Source: Roseovarius sp. ZX-A-9
Lineage (GTDB): Bacteria; Pseudomonadota; Alphaproteobacteria; Rhodobacterales; Rhodobacteraceae
Reading direction: 5' to 3'
NCBI RefSeq assembly: GCF_028369135.1
Contig: NZ_JAPWHW010000016.1
Span: forward strand, 61,903 to 125,902
Length of the DNA stretch: 64,000 bases
Under the pieces are notes generated by a model. That model saw only the letters and a list, made by a program, of their open reading frames with translations. It had not been told where the DNA came from and made no database searches. Below are positions 63,936-64,000 of the stretch, in pieces. The position numbers and the translations under genes were made by a program. Numbering within the stretch: position 1 is the stretch's first letter; the number at the start of each line of letters is the position of its first letter.

Positions 63936-64000
63936 TCATTTCAAGCGCGTAGATTTGCCAAAGATCGAAGGCATCAGTTCTGGCGTGGCGGTATGAGGTG
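63928..64000 (-). CDS. C-terminal tail of an unidentified gene (cut by window edge)
   Basis: The minus-strand frame entering from the right edge reads TSYRHARTDAFDLWQIYALE then MTA and stops at TGA (63928-63930). The residues look protein-like and the stop sits in a hairpin, as at the end of secA. Only about 23 codons are visible, so the family cannot be named and the call may be wrong. Confidence 0.4.
   Translation of the reverse strand, partial: TSYRHARTDAFDLWQIYALEMTA

Overview
The window reads as chromosomal DNA of a Rhodobacteraceae (roseobacter-group) alphaproteobacterium. The reasons are a GC-rich, densely coding sequence; the rsmB / heparinase-like / purH / lspA / M16 block; a DUF1674 (SdhAF4-like) gene; a double-domain ALDH16; TTAA-N7-TTAA CtrA-type boxes; and rimP-nusA-ylxR(L7Ae)-infB. 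This assignment is inferred from gene content and was not searched. I see no rRNA, tRNA, CRISPR array, prophage or plasmid functions.

Layout. 0-10 kb: an edge-truncated GntR/FCD regulator, divergent from trkH and a ThDP decarboxylase; aroC; an AT-richer unknown lipoprotein; ald with a divergent Lrp regulator; gdhA. 10-19 kb: translation and RNA genes on the minus strand (pnp, rpsO, truB, rbfA), interleaved with ansA, a DMT transporter, an RTX-like protein, a DUF1643 protein and a phosphodiester glycosidase. 19-21.7 kb: dapB, a DUF4105 protein, a small exported protein and a 430-bp stretch without a convincing gene. 21.7-29.2 kb: an accessory-looking dipeptide-type ABC importer operon ending in a class A beta-lactamase-fold hydrolase, with a divergent LysR regulator and an IS6-type transposase remnant at its right edge. 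29.2-35.2 kb: an aminotransferase, a DUF442 protein, a DgoK-like protein with a degenerate N-terminus, deoC and ALDH16.

35.3-44.2 kb: a long minus-strand unit (rsmB, heparinase-like, a 10-codon micro-ORF, purH, lspA, a DUF3035 lipoprotein, and an M16 pair in which one partner lacks the zinc motif). 44.3-47.7 kb: an SdhAF4-like gene, then a TPP riboswitch that appears to control thiM-thiE-thiD through alternative pairing of one CCTCC element, then radC behind a CtrA-type box. 47.7-56.3 kb: a PBP-OmpA fusion, an unknown exported protein, secA, a parvulin, argJ, mutT and a 45-codon gene behind a second CtrA-type box. 56.4-64 kb: rimP-nusA-ylxR-infB with a terminator hairpin in its leader, pip, ubiG and the tail of a further minus-strand gene.

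Most genes are housekeeping. The least explained material is: the TPP-riboswitch expression platform; the rimP leader attenuator; the two CtrA boxes; the IS6 scar beside the ABC/beta-lactamase-fold operon; the deoC-ALDH16 neighbourhood with its possible pseudokinase; the AGGAGG-driven micro-ORF before purH; and the unknown lipoprotein. I do not see an obvious new defence or mobile system.
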